Shown piece after piece: positions 25,225 to 34,114 of a DNA stretch of 64,000 nt. The position numbers were made by a program, and so were the translations under genes. This stretch comes from Spirochaetota bacterium (GTDB lineage: Bacteria; Spirochaetota; UBA4802; UBA5368), in the NCBI GenBank assembly GCA_004297825.1, contig SCSX01000019.1, positions 1 to 64,000 of the forward strand, read 5' to 3'. Within the stretch, counting starts at the first letter, position 1; every line of letters starts with the position of its first letter. Below the pieces are notes generated by a model. The model ran no database searches, had not been told where the DNA came from, and saw only the letters and a program-made list of their open reading frames with translations.

Positions 25225-25929
25225 TCACGCCCCCCCGCTTTTTTTCTTTTCGAGAATAATTTCCGCGTCCGATCTGCGCGCATACAGGGGAAGTACGTGT
25301 TCGTAGCCGCGGTACTCGTCCGGACGCGCGCGGTAGAGGGCCTCCACGAGATCGAGCGCGTCCGCACCCGAGGGACGCGATGATTCGATCATGACATGCG
25401 CCGGAAGCGCGTGTGTAAGATGTTCGCGATAGCGCAGGGCCCCATCCCCAAGGCACAGAGCGTCAGGGCGGGCGCCGGAAGCGAGGTGTCCAATTTCGTA
25501 ATCTCCCGGTTCCATGAGGGTACGCGGGATACCGCCCGGACCGGCGGCTTCGTAGAGCGCCCCGAAAACACGGTCCTTCTTCGCGTCAAAGGCGACCAGC
25601 ACGTGCCGCCCTTCCTGCGCGCCGCAGGAGACCGCGTACAGGAGCGCTGAGGGAACCCCCACCAGGGGGACGCCGAGCACCTGGGCGAGCGTGCGCGCGG
25701 CGCTCACCGAGATGCGGATTCCCGTGAACGAGCCGGGGCCGATTCCCACGCCGATCAGCTCGATTTCGCGCACATCCAGACCGACGGCCTCCAATGCCCT
25801 GCGCACGAGGTCGAACAGCGTCGCCGAGTGGGACCGTTCCGCGGGCGTGGTCATGTCGGAGACTCGCTCCCCCTTGCGCGCGGCTATGAGCTCCATTGAG
25901 GTCGAGGTATCAATCACCAGGGTGTTCAA
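25225..25929 (-). CDS. tsaB: tRNA threonylcarbamoyladenosine protein TsaB
   Basis: A 234-residue ASKHA-fold protein, the scaffold partner of TsaD in making t6A37 of ANN-decoding tRNAs. From the TTG at 25929 the product begins with the family-typical NTLVIDTST, and AGGAG lies eight bases upstream, so I prefer it to ATG 25947. GIGPGSFTGIRI at about 68-79 is the other signature, and the C-terminal region (PLYARRSDAE) is also typical. It overlaps tsaE by 20 bases and is the last gene of an rluD-tsaE-tsaB operon. Confidence 0.93.
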   Translation of the reverse strand: MNTLVIDTSTSMELIAARKGERVSDMTTPAERSHSATLFDLVRRALEAVGLDVREIELIGVGIGPGSFTGIRISVSAARTLAQVLGVPLVGVPSALLYAVSCGAQEGRHVLVAFDAKKDRVFGALYEAAGPGGIPRTLMEPGDYEIGHLASGARPDALCLGDGALRYREHLTHALPAHVMIESSRPSGADALDLVEALYRARPDEYRGYEHVLPLYARRSDAEIILEKKKSGGA

Positions 25930-26335
25930 TTGTAATTCTCCTCGCATGGGGCCCCGCGTATTCGCTCAGGACACGTACTGCGCTATTTGGAAGGAGGCCC
26001 GCCGCATTATCGGCCCACTCGATTATCGAAACCCCGTCACCGTACCAGTATTCCTCGAAGCCGAGCTCGTCGAATTCGTCCGCGCGCGCGATCCGGTAGA
26101 GGTCGAAGTGGTAAAGGGGAAGCCTGCCGCGGTAGATTTCCAGAAGCGTGAAGGTGGGGCTCGTGATCTCGTCCGGTATCATGAGCCCACGGGCGATGCC
26201 CTTGGCGATAACGGTTTTTCCCGCCCCGAGCTCGCCCGTGAGCGCGTACACCGCGCCGGGGAGCGCCTCGCGGCCGAGCTCCTCGCCCAGCCTCATGGTC
26301 TCCTCTTCCGAATGTGTCACCACGGTTTTCCGCAC
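25910..26335 (-). CDS. tsaE: tRNA threonylcarbamoyladenosine ATPase TsaE
   Basis: A 141-residue P-loop ATPase that regulates the TsaB-TsaD complex in t6A synthesis. Walker A GELGAGKT lies at about 40-47, SPTFTLLEIY follows, and LYHFDLYRI with an acidic DEFDELGFEEYW segment matches the family. It is 18 bases downstream of rluD and overlaps tsaB. The fusion of the three into one transcription unit groups RNA-modification genes. Confidence 0.93.
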   Translation of the reverse strand: MRKTVVTHSEEETMRLGEELGREALPGAVYALTGELGAGKTVIAKGIARGLMIPDEITSPTFTLLEIYRGRLPLYHFDLYRIARADEFDELGFEEYWYGDGVSIIEWADNAAGLLPNSAVRVLSEYAGPHARRITIEHPGD

Positions 26336-26353
26336 CGCGCCGGCATCCCCCTG

Positions 26354-27289
26354 TCAGTTGTTCCTTTCGAGCTTTCGAATAAATTCAGTTATGTGCACGG
26401 GGGGTTCAATCTGGAATTTCATGCGGCCGCCCTTGACGGGATGGGTGAATTCCAGGAACACGGAGGCGAGCAGCAGGAATGGTACGCGGTACCGGTCCCA
26501 TTTTTTCGAATAGATGGGATCCCCCACGATGGGAAGCCCCCGGGAAGACAGGTGCACGCGAATCTGGTGCGTGCGTCCCGTGTGCAGCCGCACGTCGAAG
26601 AGGGAAAACACCCCCTGCTCCGCGTGCCATATCTTCGTGCAGAAAAGCTCGGTCACGGCCTCTCGTCCGTCCTCCCGTACGGTCATCTTGTGACGGTATA
26701 CCGGGTGCCGGGCGATCGGCTCCTCGATGAGCTCGTGCGCGATTTTAGGCTTGCCGACGACCACCGCGATATACCGTTTGTCGACGCCGCGCGCGGCGAA
26801 TTCGGCAGTGAGCGCCTGGTGGGCCGCGTCGTTTTTCGCGACGACCATGATGCCCGCGGTGTCCTTGTCCAGGCGGTGCACGATTCCCGGTCTCAGGGTA
26901 CCCCCGATTGAAGAGAGGTCTTTAAGGTGGAACAGGAGCGCGTTCACGAGCGTATGGTTCCAGTTTCCGGGGGAAGGGTGCACTACCATGCCCGCGGCTT
27001 TATTGATGACGGCGATAGACTCGTCCTGGTACAGGATATCAAGCGGCAGGTTTTCCGGGACCACGTCGAGCGTTTCCGGTTCGGGTATGGCGATATGAAG
27101 TATGTCGCCGGTTTTGATCTTGTAGTTCGCCTTGAACGGGGCGCCGTTCGCGAGGATGTGACCGCCCTTGATAAGCTTCTGTACGTAGCTCCGCGAGAGG
27201 TCAATCTCCAGCGCGCTCGCCAGGAAGACATCGGCGCGCTCGAGGTGATACTCCTCGGGGACGGTTATTTCGTAGTGTTCGATAGCCAT
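26354..27289 (-). CDS. rluD: 23S rRNA pseudouridine synthase, RluD type
   Basis: A 311-residue RluA/RluD-family enzyme. The N-terminal S4 RNA-binding domain is followed by ILYQDESIAVINKAAGMVVHPS and the catalytic motif GIVHRLDKDTAGIMVVAK with the nucleophilic Asp. HQIRVHLSSRGLPIVGDPIY marks the C-terminal part. RluD makes pseudouridines in helix 69 of 23S rRNA; RluC-like specificity cannot be excluded by eye. First gene of the operon with tsaE and tsaB. Confidence 0.9.
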   Translation of the reverse strand: MAIEHYEITVPEEYHLERADVFLASALEIDLSRSYVQKLIKGGHILANGAPFKANYKIKTGDILHIAIPEPETLDVVPENLPLDILYQDESIAVINKAAGMVVHPSPGNWNHTLVNALLFHLKDLSSIGGTLRPGIVHRLDKDTAGIMVVAKNDAAHQALTAEFAARGVDKRYIAVVVGKPKIAHELIEEPIARHPVYRHKMTVREDGREAVTELFCTKIWHAEQGVFSLFDVRLHTGRTHQIRVHLSSRGLPIVGDPIYSKKWDRYRVPFLLLASVFLEFTHPVKGGRMKFQIEPPVHITEFIRKLERNN

Positions 27290-27359
27290 GGAATATTATT
27301 AAATCGTGCTTTACTCGCGGGGGACGGCCCCTGTAACATCGTCATGATCCGATATACCC

Positions 27360-27761
27360 ATGGTTATGTCAACGAAACAGGAAATTTTTTTACGGCTGGA
27401 CCGGGTGATCCCGTATTTCACCGTGCTCTATTTTGCCGAGATCATGTACCTCATGGTCGCATTCGCGTTTATGTTCGGGAAGGTCCTTGCCGTTCCCATC
27501 GCAGGGGCGCTCTCCGTCCTGCTCGCCGTGCACGTGTTCATGCTCTACTTAAAGAAGCCCTTGCACAGGGTGGTGCAGCTCGCGCTCATGGATATGCACT
27601 GCGCCTACTCGATCCCCTTCGCGTACAGCCTGGTCTTCCACGGGAGCGAGTTTACCGGGATGGACACCGTCTTCATGACGCTACGCCTCTCTATGGCCGC
27701 GGCCGAGCTCGCATTCATCTTCGCCCTCACCGACGACAACGTGAAACGATCATACGCCTGA
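27360..27761 (+). CDS. Four-helix membrane protein of unknown function
   Basis: A 133-residue hydrophobic protein with about four predicted membrane helices: VLYFAEIMYLMVAFAFMFG, VPIAGALSVLLAVHVFMLYL, HCAYSIPFAYSLVF and SMAAAELAFIFAL. No family was recognised. ATG 27360 or 27366 may be the start. It is transcribed divergently from rluD and convergently to icd, so it is a single gene. Codon use matches the chromosome. Confidence 0.6.
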   Translation: MVMSTKQEIFLRLDRVIPYFTVLYFAEIMYLMVAFAFMFGKVLAVPIAGALSVLLAVHVFMLYLKKPLHRVVQLALMDMHCAYSIPFAYSLVFHGSEFTGMDTVFMTLRLSMAAAELAFIFALTDDNVKRSYA

Positions 27762-27794
27762 ACGCGCGTACCCATTCCGAGCGGAATTCAAAGG

Positions 27795-27820
27795 CGTGTA
27801 AGAAGGAGGTGGGGATGGAA
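27795..27820 (+). repeat. CGTGTAAGA dispersed repeat, copy 4
   Basis: CGTGTAAGAAGGAGGTGGGG is followed by ATGGAAG and then directly by the perfect palindrome at 27825. It matches copies near 7260, 18854, 18925 and 43035. Confidence 0.5.
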
Positions 27821-27824
27821 GTAC

Positions 27825-27852
27825 GAATGCGCGGATTCGAATCCGCGCATTC
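27825..27852. terminator. 28-base perfect palindrome between convergent genes
   Basis: Arms GAATGCGCGGATTC and GAATCCGCGCATTC are perfectly complementary with no loop. It sits between the ends of the membrane-protein gene and icd. A T run is missing, so termination is only a suggestion. It shares its centre GCGGATTCGAATCCGC with the palindrome at 47616. Confidence 0.45.
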
Positions 27853-27891
27853 GCGAACGGGAATGCCGTTCCGTGCCAACGGGGTGCGCCG

Positions 27892-29106
27892 TCAAATATT
27901 CTCCGCAACCGCCTTCCCGAATTCCGAGCACTTGAGCAGCGTCGCACCCTCCATGAGGCGCTCGAGGTCGTAGGTGACGCGCTTCTGCGCGATGGTGCGC
28001 TCGATGCCGCGCACGAGCCCGTCGGCGGCCTGGGTCCATCCCATGAAGCGCAGCATGAGCTCTCCGGAAAGCATGAGGCTCCCGGGATTGACCTTGTCCT
28101 GGTTCGCGTACTTGGGCGCGGTGCCGTGGGTCGCCTCGAAGACCGCCTCGTTGTCGCCGATATTCGCGCCCGGCGCCATGCCCAGCCCCCCGACCTGCGC
28201 CGCGAGTGCGTCGGAGATAAAGTCGCCGTTCAGGTTGGGCGTCGCGATGACGTCGTACTCCTCCGGGCGGAGCAGCACCTGCTGGAACATGGAATCGGCG
28301 ATGCGGTCCTTGATGACGATCTTCCCCGCGGGGACCTTGCCGTCGTATTTTTCCCAGAGCTCGTCCTCGGTTATCGTCTGGCCGGAAAATTCCTCGCGCG
28401 CGAGCTCGTAGCCCCAGTCCTTGAAGGAGCCCTCGGTGAATTTCATGATGTTGCCCTTGTGCATGAGGGTCACGCTCGACCGGCCGTTCCGTAATGCGTA
28501 ATTGACGGCAGCGCGCATGAGCTTCTTCGTGTTCGTGATGCTGATCGGCTTGATGCCGATGCCGGAGTCTATCGGCACCTGCTGTCCCAGCTCATTGTTG
28601 AGGAAGTCGATCACCTTTCGCGCCGATTCGCTCCCCTCTTTCCATTCGATGCCCGCGTAGAGATCCTCCATATTTTCGCGGTAGATGATCATATCGACCC
28701 TCTCGGGCCTTTTAACCGGGCTGGGCACGCCCGCGAAGTAGCGCACGGGGCGCACGCACGCGTACAGTTTAAGGATCTGCCGGAGTGCGACGTTTATGGA
28801 GCGGATGCCGCCTCCCACGGGCGTCGTAAGGGGGCCCTTGATCGCGACCTTGTATTCCCTGATCTTCGCGACGGTATCATCGGGGAGCCACTGGCCGGTT
28901 TCGTTGAACGCCTTCTCTCCCGCGAGCACCTCCATCCATTCGATCTTTTTCGTCCCGCCATATGCCTTTTCTACCGCGGCGTCCAGCGCGATCCTCGTGG
29001 CGCGCCAGATGTCGGGGCCGGTGCCGTCACCCTCGATGAAGAGCACGTAAGGATTGTCGGGGACCGATATTTTTCCGTCCTCGTAACGTATCTTTTCGGG
29101 TTTCAT
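27892..29106 (-). CDS. icd: Isocitrate dehydrogenase, NADP-type
   Basis: A 404-residue isocitrate dehydrogenase of the E. coli Icd type, oxidatively decarboxylating isocitrate to 2-oxoglutarate in the TCA cycle. The product has [12 protein letters not shown], the substrate loop [15 protein letters not shown] with the regulatory Ser, [14 protein letters not shown], the catalytic Lys/Tyr region, and [19 protein letters not shown]. The start MKPEKIRY at 29106 follows AGGAAA; a longer frame adds nothing conserved. NADP preference is inferred from family membership. Monocistronic. Confidence 0.93.
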   Translation of the reverse strand: MKPEKIRYEDGKISVPDNPYVLFIEGDGTGPDIWRATRIALDAAVEKAYGGTKKIEWMEVLAGEKAFNETGQWLPDDTVAKIREYKVAIKGPLTTPVGGGIRSINVALRQILKLYACVRPVRYFAGVPSPVKRPERVDMIIYRENMEDLYAGIEWKEGSESARKVIDFLNNELGQQVPIDSGIGIKPISITNTKKLMRAAVNYALRNGRSSVTLMHKGNIMKFTEGSFKDWGYELAREEFSGQTITEDELWEKYDGKVPAGKIVIKDRIADSMFQQVLLRPEEYDVIATPNLNGDFISDALAAQVGGLGMAPGANIGDNEAVFEATHGTAPKYANQDKVNPGSLMLSGELMLRFMGWTQAADGLVRGIERTIAQKRVTYDLERLMEGATLLKCSEFGKAVAENI

Positions 29107-29360
29107 GTTCGCGGTTTCCTGTTGTGAATTTATTCGTGAATGCATGGAGGGTGATGTGCCGGAATAATGCAAACATTTTTTGCCGTGAAGGTGATCCCCC
29201 GGGCTCCATGCGCGTCCCCGTGAATAGTATACGGAAATTTCGGGCGCCGATACACCCTGCGCGGCGGGCAGCGCGCTTTTTTCTTGCGGTACGCGGGCGT
29301 CGCTGGTAGAAGGATATCCTCCGCCGGAAAGCGAATCGGCGGAAAGCCAGGAGGCGCCCG

Positions 29361-30305
29361 GTGAAGCTCGACAGGCTCTTCGCCATAGTGATGCTCATCG
29401 TCAACCGGAAGCGCGTGAGCGCCGAGGAGCTTGCGCGCTATTTCGAGGTATCGGTGCGCACCATATACCGCGATATCGACGCCATAAACCTTGCCGGCAT
29501 TCCCATAGTCGCCTATCCCGGGAAGAACGGCGGGTTCGGGATCATGGAATCCTTCAAGTTCGACCGCCACGTGCTCACCCCCGACGAGATATTTTCGATC
29601 GTCACCGCGCTCAAGGGCGTGGGCGCGAGCGTCGCGGGGAAGCGCGCGCGCGACACCGCCGAAAAGCTCACGACGCTCCTGCCCCCGGACGAGCGCACGC
29701 GTCTTAAAAAGCGGGAAGAAACCATTATCATCGACAGCTCCCCCTGGATGTACCCCGCTCATTTGAAAAAGCGCGCGGACGAGATACTGCGCGCGATCGA
29801 GGAATGCCGGGTGGTCGGCATGAGCTATGTGGACGGCCGCGGGACGACGGCGAAGCGCGCGGTGGAGCCCATGACGCTGGTGCTGAAGGGCACCGTGTGG
29901 TACTTTTTTGGCTATTGCCGGCTGCGAGGCGATTTCAGGGTGTTTCGCATCTCCCGCATCAAATCGCTCAGGGTCACCGGGGAACGGTTCGCCCGGCGCC
30001 CCATGGAATACTCGCCGGAGCAATGGACCGACAACTGGACCTCGAAACCGCCGCTCGACTTGGTGCTCCGCTTCAAGCCCCGCGCCCGCGTGAGGGTGGA
30101 GGACTATTTCCTGCCCGCCCAGGTGCGCAGGCGGAAAGACGGGGGCTTTGACGTGCGCACGCGTTACCCCGAGGACGAGTGGGTGTACGGGTTCCTCCTT
30201 TCGTTCGGCGAGGACGTCGAGGTGCTCGAACCGCGCAGGATCCGCGACCTCGTTCGCGCGCGGGCGGAAAAGATACACGCCATCTATGAAAAGGACGTCG
30301 ATTGA
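29361..30305 (+). CDS. WYL-domain transcriptional regulator
   Basis: A 314-residue regulator with an N-terminal winged helix (HTH_11: [20 protein letters not shown]) and a WYL domain (about 145-235) that binds ligands such as nucleotides or nucleic acid, followed by the WCX C-terminal extension ([19 protein letters not shown]). Such proteins repress or activate stress, defence or metabolic genes. The two genes after it (DUF3795 and a membrane protein) are in the same direction but separated by a hairpin, so they may be its targets. Confidence 0.88.
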   Translation: MKLDRLFAIVMLIVNRKRVSAEELARYFEVSVRTIYRDIDAINLAGIPIVAYPGKNGGFGIMESFKFDRHVLTPDEIFSIVTALKGVGASVAGKRARDTAEKLTTLLPPDERTRLKKREETIIIDSSPWMYPAHLKKRADEILRAIEECRVVGMSYVDGRGTTAKRAVEPMTLVLKGTVWYFFGYCRLRGDFRVFRISRIKSLRVTGERFARRPMEYSPEQWTDNWTSKPPLDLVLRFKPRARVRVEDYFLPAQVRRRKDGGFDVRTRYPEDEWVYGFLLSFGEDVEVLEPRRIRDLVRARAEKIHAIYEKDVD

Positions 30306-30354
30306 TTTCCCCGCGAACGGTGCGCGATTTTTTGAGATATTTTTCATCCCCCGG

Positions 30355-30384
30355 CAAACCCTGACATACGGCTGTCAGGGTTTG
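30355..30384. terminator. Perfect 12-bp hairpin after the WYL gene
   Basis: CAAACCCTGACA and TGTCAGGGTTTG pair around a six-base loop. It is 50 bases after the WYL regulator and 41 before the DUF3795 gene; it may terminate the former or be an operator for the latter. Confidence 0.5.
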
Positions 30385-30424
30385 TGTGATAGGGTTTCAG
30401 CATAAACCTTAAAGGAGGAATCAT

Positions 30425-30778
30425 ATGGATGCAATCATCAGCTACTGCGGCCTCGTGTGCACGGAATGCCCCGCCTTCGTCGCCACCCGGAACGACGATG
30501 ACGCCCTGCGCGCGCGCACGGCGGCGGAGTGGTCGAAGCAGTTTAACGTCGAAATTAAAAAGGAAGACATCTACTGCAAGGGATGTCTCAACGAGGAGGG
30601 CAGGATATTCGGCCATTGCAGCGTGTGCGGCATCCGCGCGTGTGGGAGGGAGAGGAAGGTTGGCAACTGCGCGGGCTGCGGCGAATATTCATGCACGAAG
30701 CTGGACGAGTTTCTCGCCATGGTGCCCGCGGCCAGGGACAAACTGGAATCGATCCGCGCGGCGGGGGGTGCGCGATGA
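30425..30778 (+). CDS. DUF3795 cysteine-rich protein
   Basis: A 117-residue protein with the DUF3795 pattern: YCGLVCTECPAF at the N terminus, then CKGC, HCSVCGIRACG and CAGC/C clusters, about twelve Cys in all. These are consistent with iron-sulfur or zinc binding in the cytoplasm. The family is frequent in anaerobes, and its function is unknown to me. AAAGGAGGAATC provides a very strong ribosome site. The start codon of the membrane protein gene overlaps the stop (ATGA), so the two are co-translated. Confidence 0.82.
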   Translation: MDAIISYCGLVCTECPAFVATRNDDDALRARTAAEWSKQFNVEIKKEDIYCKGCLNEEGRIFGHCSVCGIRACGRERKVGNCAGCGEYSCTKLDEFLAMVPAARDKLESIRAAGGAR

Positions 30779-31158
30779 ACAGGGTGAAAACGATCGCGGT
30801 TTACGGCTTTATAAGTTGGCTGATTCCCTTCGCGCTCAGCATTCCCCTCTATCCGCCCCTGCACGAGACGATGATGCCGCTCTTCAAGAACATCATGCTC
30901 GTCACCGGCATGCTCACGGGGGTGACGCTGCTTGTCCGCTATTTCCGCGGCGTGAACGCGGACCACGTGCGCGAGGGGCTCGTCGTGGGCCTCGCGTGGC
31001 TGGCAGTGAATATCGTCCTTGACCTGGCGACGCTGGTCGCCGCGTTCAAGATGCCCGTCGCCGAGTATTTCCTGTATACCGGGATCGTGTACCTTTCGAT
31101 TCCCATAATCAGCACCGGGATGGGCTTTCTCCTCGCGGGGCGGCAGGGGGTCCGATAA
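30775..31158 (+). CDS. Small membrane protein coupled to DUF3795
   Basis: A 127-residue protein with four predicted membrane helices (TIAVYGFISWLIPFALSIPL, NIMLVTGMLTGVTLLV, GLVVGLAWLAVNIVLDLATL, YLSIPIISTGMGFLLAG). No family assigned. ATG 30775 overlaps the stop of the DUF3795 gene by four bases, so the two probably act together. It ends against the convergent MFS gene, with a terminator between them. Confidence 0.7.
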   Translation: MNRVKTIAVYGFISWLIPFALSIPLYPPLHETMMPLFKNIMLVTGMLTGVTLLVRYFRGVNADHVREGLVVGLAWLAVNIVLDLATLVAAFKMPVAEYFLYTGIVYLSIPIISTGMGFLLAGRQGVR

Positions 31159-31216
31159 ACGTACGTGCCTTCGATGCGCTCATGAAGGAAGCGCGCGGAT
31201 AGCCGGGCGGCGGGAA

Positions 31217-31252
31217 TGAAAAGGCCCGCATCGCTCTCCGTGATGCGGGCCC
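31217..31252 (-). terminator. Terminator of the MFS transporter gene
   Basis: On the minus strand GGCCCGCATC/GATGCGGGCC (10-bp stem, 9-base loop) is followed by CTTTTC. It lies between two convergent genes. Confidence 0.75.
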
Positions 31253-31275
31253 CGTAGTACCGGGAGATGCCGCGT

Positions 31276-32568
31276 CTATTTCTCTTGCTCGAGCACCAGG
31301 CCCTTGACCTTGTCCAGGTCGGCCGGGTAGCTGCGCGAGCCCAGCCACTCGATGAACGCGGCGACGAAGCCCGAGAGCGCGATAATGATGAGCGCGTATT
31401 TAAGTCCGTCGGCGCCGCCGCCCAGGGCGTCCGATATCACACCGGTCACTATCGGCCCCCAGCCGCCCCCGAAGAGGTACATGCAGAACACCGCCATCCC
31501 GTAGGAGAGGCCCTTCACGGCCGGCTCGACCACGTCCTGAGTCACGGCCGTGAGCGGGGGTACGCCCACCATGACCATGGCGCCCCACAGGCACAGGATG
31601 ATGAAACCCGCGCCCCTCGCCTCGAGGTAGAGTGCGATGATGAGGATGATCGCGGCCAGGATATCCCCTATTACCGGAAGGAGCATGCGCGCCCGCCGGT
31701 TCTTCTTCTGCCAGGTGTCGGAAAGCACGCCGCCCAGCACGCTTCCCAGGATAGCCATGATGAATATCACGCCGCCCAGCATCCCGGCCTTGTCCTCGGG
31801 AATATTCTGCGAGCGCATGAAGTAGGCCGATATCCAGGTGAGGACCGAGAAGTTCATGATGTTGCGTATCCCGTAGCCCAGGTACAGCCACTTGAGCGTG
31901 GGAATCCTGAAGAGCGAAAGCGCCGACTTCAGGAAGCCCGCCTTCTTGCCGGCCGCATCCACATGGACCACGGTCTTGTAGTCGCGCATGAAGAAGGCCA
32001 GTATACCCAGGATAACGCCCGGTATCGCGAAGACCAGGAAGGGCGTGCGCCAGCCCCCGAAGTTCTTGGAAAGGTAACCGCCCAGTACGAGCCCAAGCGC
32101 CGCCCCGATGGGAATGACGAGGTTGAATATCCCCATCAACTTGCCGCGCGACTCGGGCGGGTATACCGCGGTGAGCATCGCGGTGCCGCCGGCGGAAAAG
32201 CCCGATTCGCCCACCCCCACCATCATGCGGGGAAGCAGTACGCCCAGGAAGTTCCTGCCAAGACCGGTAAGATACGTAAAGCCGCTCCATATCACCGCCA
32301 TGATCGCGATCGCCTTGCGCCTGCTCCAGCGGTCGACCATATAGGCGACCGGAAGCGAGAACAGCGCGATGCTGAGAAGAAATACCGTTTGCAGCATACC
32401 GGCCTGGGTGTCCGACAACCCCAGGTCGACCTTCATGGGCTGCAGGACCGCCGAAAGGACCTGCCTGTCCATGTAATTCACCATGTATAAAAGGGAACAG
32501 ATAATGAGAACATACCGCGCGCTCCATCCGCCCGTTTTAAGCTCCTTCTTTCCGGGTGCATCGCTCAT
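31276..32568 (-). CDS. MFS transporter
   Basis: A 430-residue major facilitator with twelve predicted membrane helices. The conserved loop 2-3 motif reads YMVDRWSRRKAIA (from about residue 57), the N-half has GVGESGFSAGGTAML (spinster/antiporter-like motif), and the central cytoplasmic loop is basic. Similarity is to the organic-acid or lipid-linked spinster-type MFS group; substrate unknown. Expression is monocistronic with its own terminator. A second MFS of similar layout lies at 34943-36259. Confidence 0.85.
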   Translation of the reverse strand: MSDAPGKKELKTGGWSARYVLIICSLLYMVNYMDRQVLSAVLQPMKVDLGLSDTQAGMLQTVFLLSIALFSLPVAYMVDRWSRRKAIAIMAVIWSGFTYLTGLGRNFLGVLLPRMMVGVGESGFSAGGTAMLTAVYPPESRGKLMGIFNLVIPIGAALGLVLGGYLSKNFGGWRTPFLVFAIPGVILGILAFFMRDYKTVVHVDAAGKKAGFLKSALSLFRIPTLKWLYLGYGIRNIMNFSVLTWISAYFMRSQNIPEDKAGMLGGVIFIMAILGSVLGGVLSDTWQKKNRRARMLLPVIGDILAAIILIIALYLEARGAGFIILCLWGAMVMVGVPPLTAVTQDVVEPAVKGLSYGMAVFCMYLFGGGWGPIVTGVISDALGGGADGLKYALIIIALSGFVAAFIEWLGSRSYPADLDKVKGLVLEQEK

Positions 32569-32620
32569 CGGGAACCTCCAGGTTTTATTTTTGTGGATCT
32601 GATAATGACCGATTTTCGGA

Positions 32621-32755
32621 AACTACTCAGCTAGTATGAAATCATAACCAAAAGTAATTAAAAGTATTGAATACTCCCCCGCCGCAGGGGCGGCGGGGGA
32701 GTATTCCGCGCACTTATTATTTATGTGCATATATTTAACAGACAGCTGAGTAGTT
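32621..32755. repeat. Nested inverted-repeat element
   Basis: Outer arms AACTACTCAGCT (32621-32632) and AGCTGAGTAGTT (32744-32755) enclose AT-rich DNA with a central 17-bp hairpin (GAATACTCCCCCGCCGC / its complement, 32669-32706, 4-base loop). The arrangement resembles a small non-autonomous mobile element. No coding sequence lies inside, and the rest of the 32569-33039 gap holds only the marR promoter. Confidence 0.5.
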
Positions 32756-32978
32756 ACGATCTTCGACCAATGAGTTATCTGGCAACACGAATCGAAAAAT
32801 GTCAAATATGTTTCAATGCGTATATGCAAAATGCAGTGCCCATCTTTGAATTGCTGATACACGATAAGTGGCGTACCACTGCTTTTATGACTAATACGCG
32901 GCCGCCGGTTTCTCCCGGGGCCGGCCTCTTTTTCCAATACGGGAAATCGCGAAATTTTGACGGGATTGTTGATTTACC

Positions 32979-33029
32979 TTGACGGTTATTCCCGCTGTGG
33001 TATATTTAGTTTATATTAACTAACTAATT
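32979..33029 (+). promoter_or_regulatory. marR promoter and MarR operator 1
   Basis: TTGACG (32979-32984) and TATATT (33001-33006) have a 16-base spacer. The adjoining TTAGTTTATATTAACTAAC... stretch (33006-33029) is repeated in inverse orientation before the next gene. Confidence 0.6.
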
Positions 33030-33039
33030 GTACATAACT

Positions 33040-33459
33040 ATGTCGCTAACCCTGGTAGAACTTATCGATGTCCTGACGCGCTTTATCGGCGACCAGGAAC
33101 TGCATCTCCTGAAAGAGCTTGAGGCGAGCGGTCTCACGGCACGCCAGCTGTATTATCTGGAGACCATCCGTGAGATGAAGAATCCCACGTACGGCGAGCT
33201 TGCCCGGAGGCTGGCACTATCGAAACCGTCGGTGACGGCGGCGGTCGAAAAGCTTGCAGGCCTGGGCTACGTGCAGCGCATCCAGTCCGACGAGGACAGG
33301 AGGTCGTTCCACCTGCATGTTACGGACAAGGCCGAGACGCTCTCGGGCCTTCACCGCGAGGGACACGAGAGGATCGCACATCTTCTCTCGAAAAACCTGG
33401 ACGCGAAGGACCTTGCGCAGATGGTGCGAATTCTCAACAAGGTGATACAAGGGACGTGA
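33040..33459 (+). CDS. MarR-family transcriptional regulator
   Basis: A 139-residue winged-helix regulator: recognition region NPTYGELARRLALSKPSVTAAVEKL (in part) at about 45-70 and the wing with the family-typical SDEDRRSFHLHVT. The MarR fold dimerises through its terminal helices and usually represses its own promoter until a ligand binds. ATG 33040 was preferred to a TTG four codons upstream. The same 24-base operator-like sequence sits just before this gene and before the next (ICMT-like) gene, so both are probably its regulon. Confidence 0.88.
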   Translation: MSLTLVELIDVLTRFIGDQELHLLKELEASGLTARQLYYLETIREMKNPTYGELARRLALSKPSVTAAVEKLAGLGYVQRIQSDEDRRSFHLHVTDKAETLSGLHREGHERIAHLLSKNLDAKDLAQMVRILNKVIQGT

Positions 33460-33472
33460 ATTTTTTTTGTGA

Positions 33473-33498
33473 AATTAGTTAGTTCGATTAAACTAATT
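33473..33498 (+). promoter_or_regulatory. MarR operator 2
   Basis: AATTAGTTAGTTCGATTAAA followed by CTAATT matches the reverse complement of the operator at 33006-33029 (AATTAGTTAGTTAATATAAA, then CTAA) at most positions. Confidence 0.6.
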
Positions 33499-33514
33499 AG
33501 AGAGGGTTATCAAC

Positions 33515-34114
33515 ATGGATTTCTTCGACCTGTTTCAAATTTTGTCGCTCGTCGCATTCTATGCAGTATTCGTCGGCCGCACCCTCATGCTCATGTCGCG
33601 CGGCGTGAAGGTCTTTATGCTCGGTGTGGGAAAGAAAGGTCCCCGTGCATGGCTCGAGCGCGTCTTCATGGCGGCACTTTTATTATGGTCGGCGCAGATC
33701 GTGGTCCAGGCGCTGCACCTGCCGCGCATCCTGCCGGGATGGCTGCATGAGCCTCTCTTCGTATGGATACCCGCACAGGCGGCGGGCGCGGTGATGATAT
33801 CGGGGGGCCTGGCGCTGTTTGTCGCGGCGCTCGTTTCGTTCGGCCGCTCCTGGCGGGTGGGGATCGATATCGGGAGCCCGGGCGCCCTGGTGACCGGTGG
33901 CGCGTTTTCCCTTTCGCGCAACCCGATTTTTCTCTTCATGGATGCCATGTTTATCAGCACCTTTCTCATCAATGGATCGCCCTTCTTTCTTGCTGCCGCG
34001 GCGATAACGGTGACGGGCGTGCACTGGCAGATTCTCCAGGAGGAGCGCTTTTTACAGGGATATTACGGCAAGGCGTATGCGGATTACCGCGCCGCGGTTC
34101 GGCGGTATATCTGA
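33515..34114 (+). CDS. Isoprenylcysteine methyltransferase-like membrane enzyme
   Basis: A 199-residue membrane protein with about five helices. The C-terminal region is that of ICMT/PEMT-family methyltransferases: VTGGAFSLSRNPIFLFM, then HWQILQEERFLQGYYGKAY and ADYRAAVRRYI, where the RNP and EE pairs bind S-adenosylmethionine and substrate. In bacteria this family methylates lipids or small molecules; the substrate is unknown. It follows marR by 55 bases, with a copy of the marR operator in between. Confidence 0.82.
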   Translation: MDFFDLFQILSLVAFYAVFVGRTLMLMSRGVKVFMLGVGKKGPRAWLERVFMAALLLWSAQIVVQALHLPRILPGWLHEPLFVWIPAQAAGAVMISGGLALFVAALVSFGRSWRVGIDIGSPGALVTGGAFSLSRNPIFLFMDAMFISTFLINGSPFFLAAAAITVTGVHWQILQEERFLQGYYGKAYADYRAAVRRYI

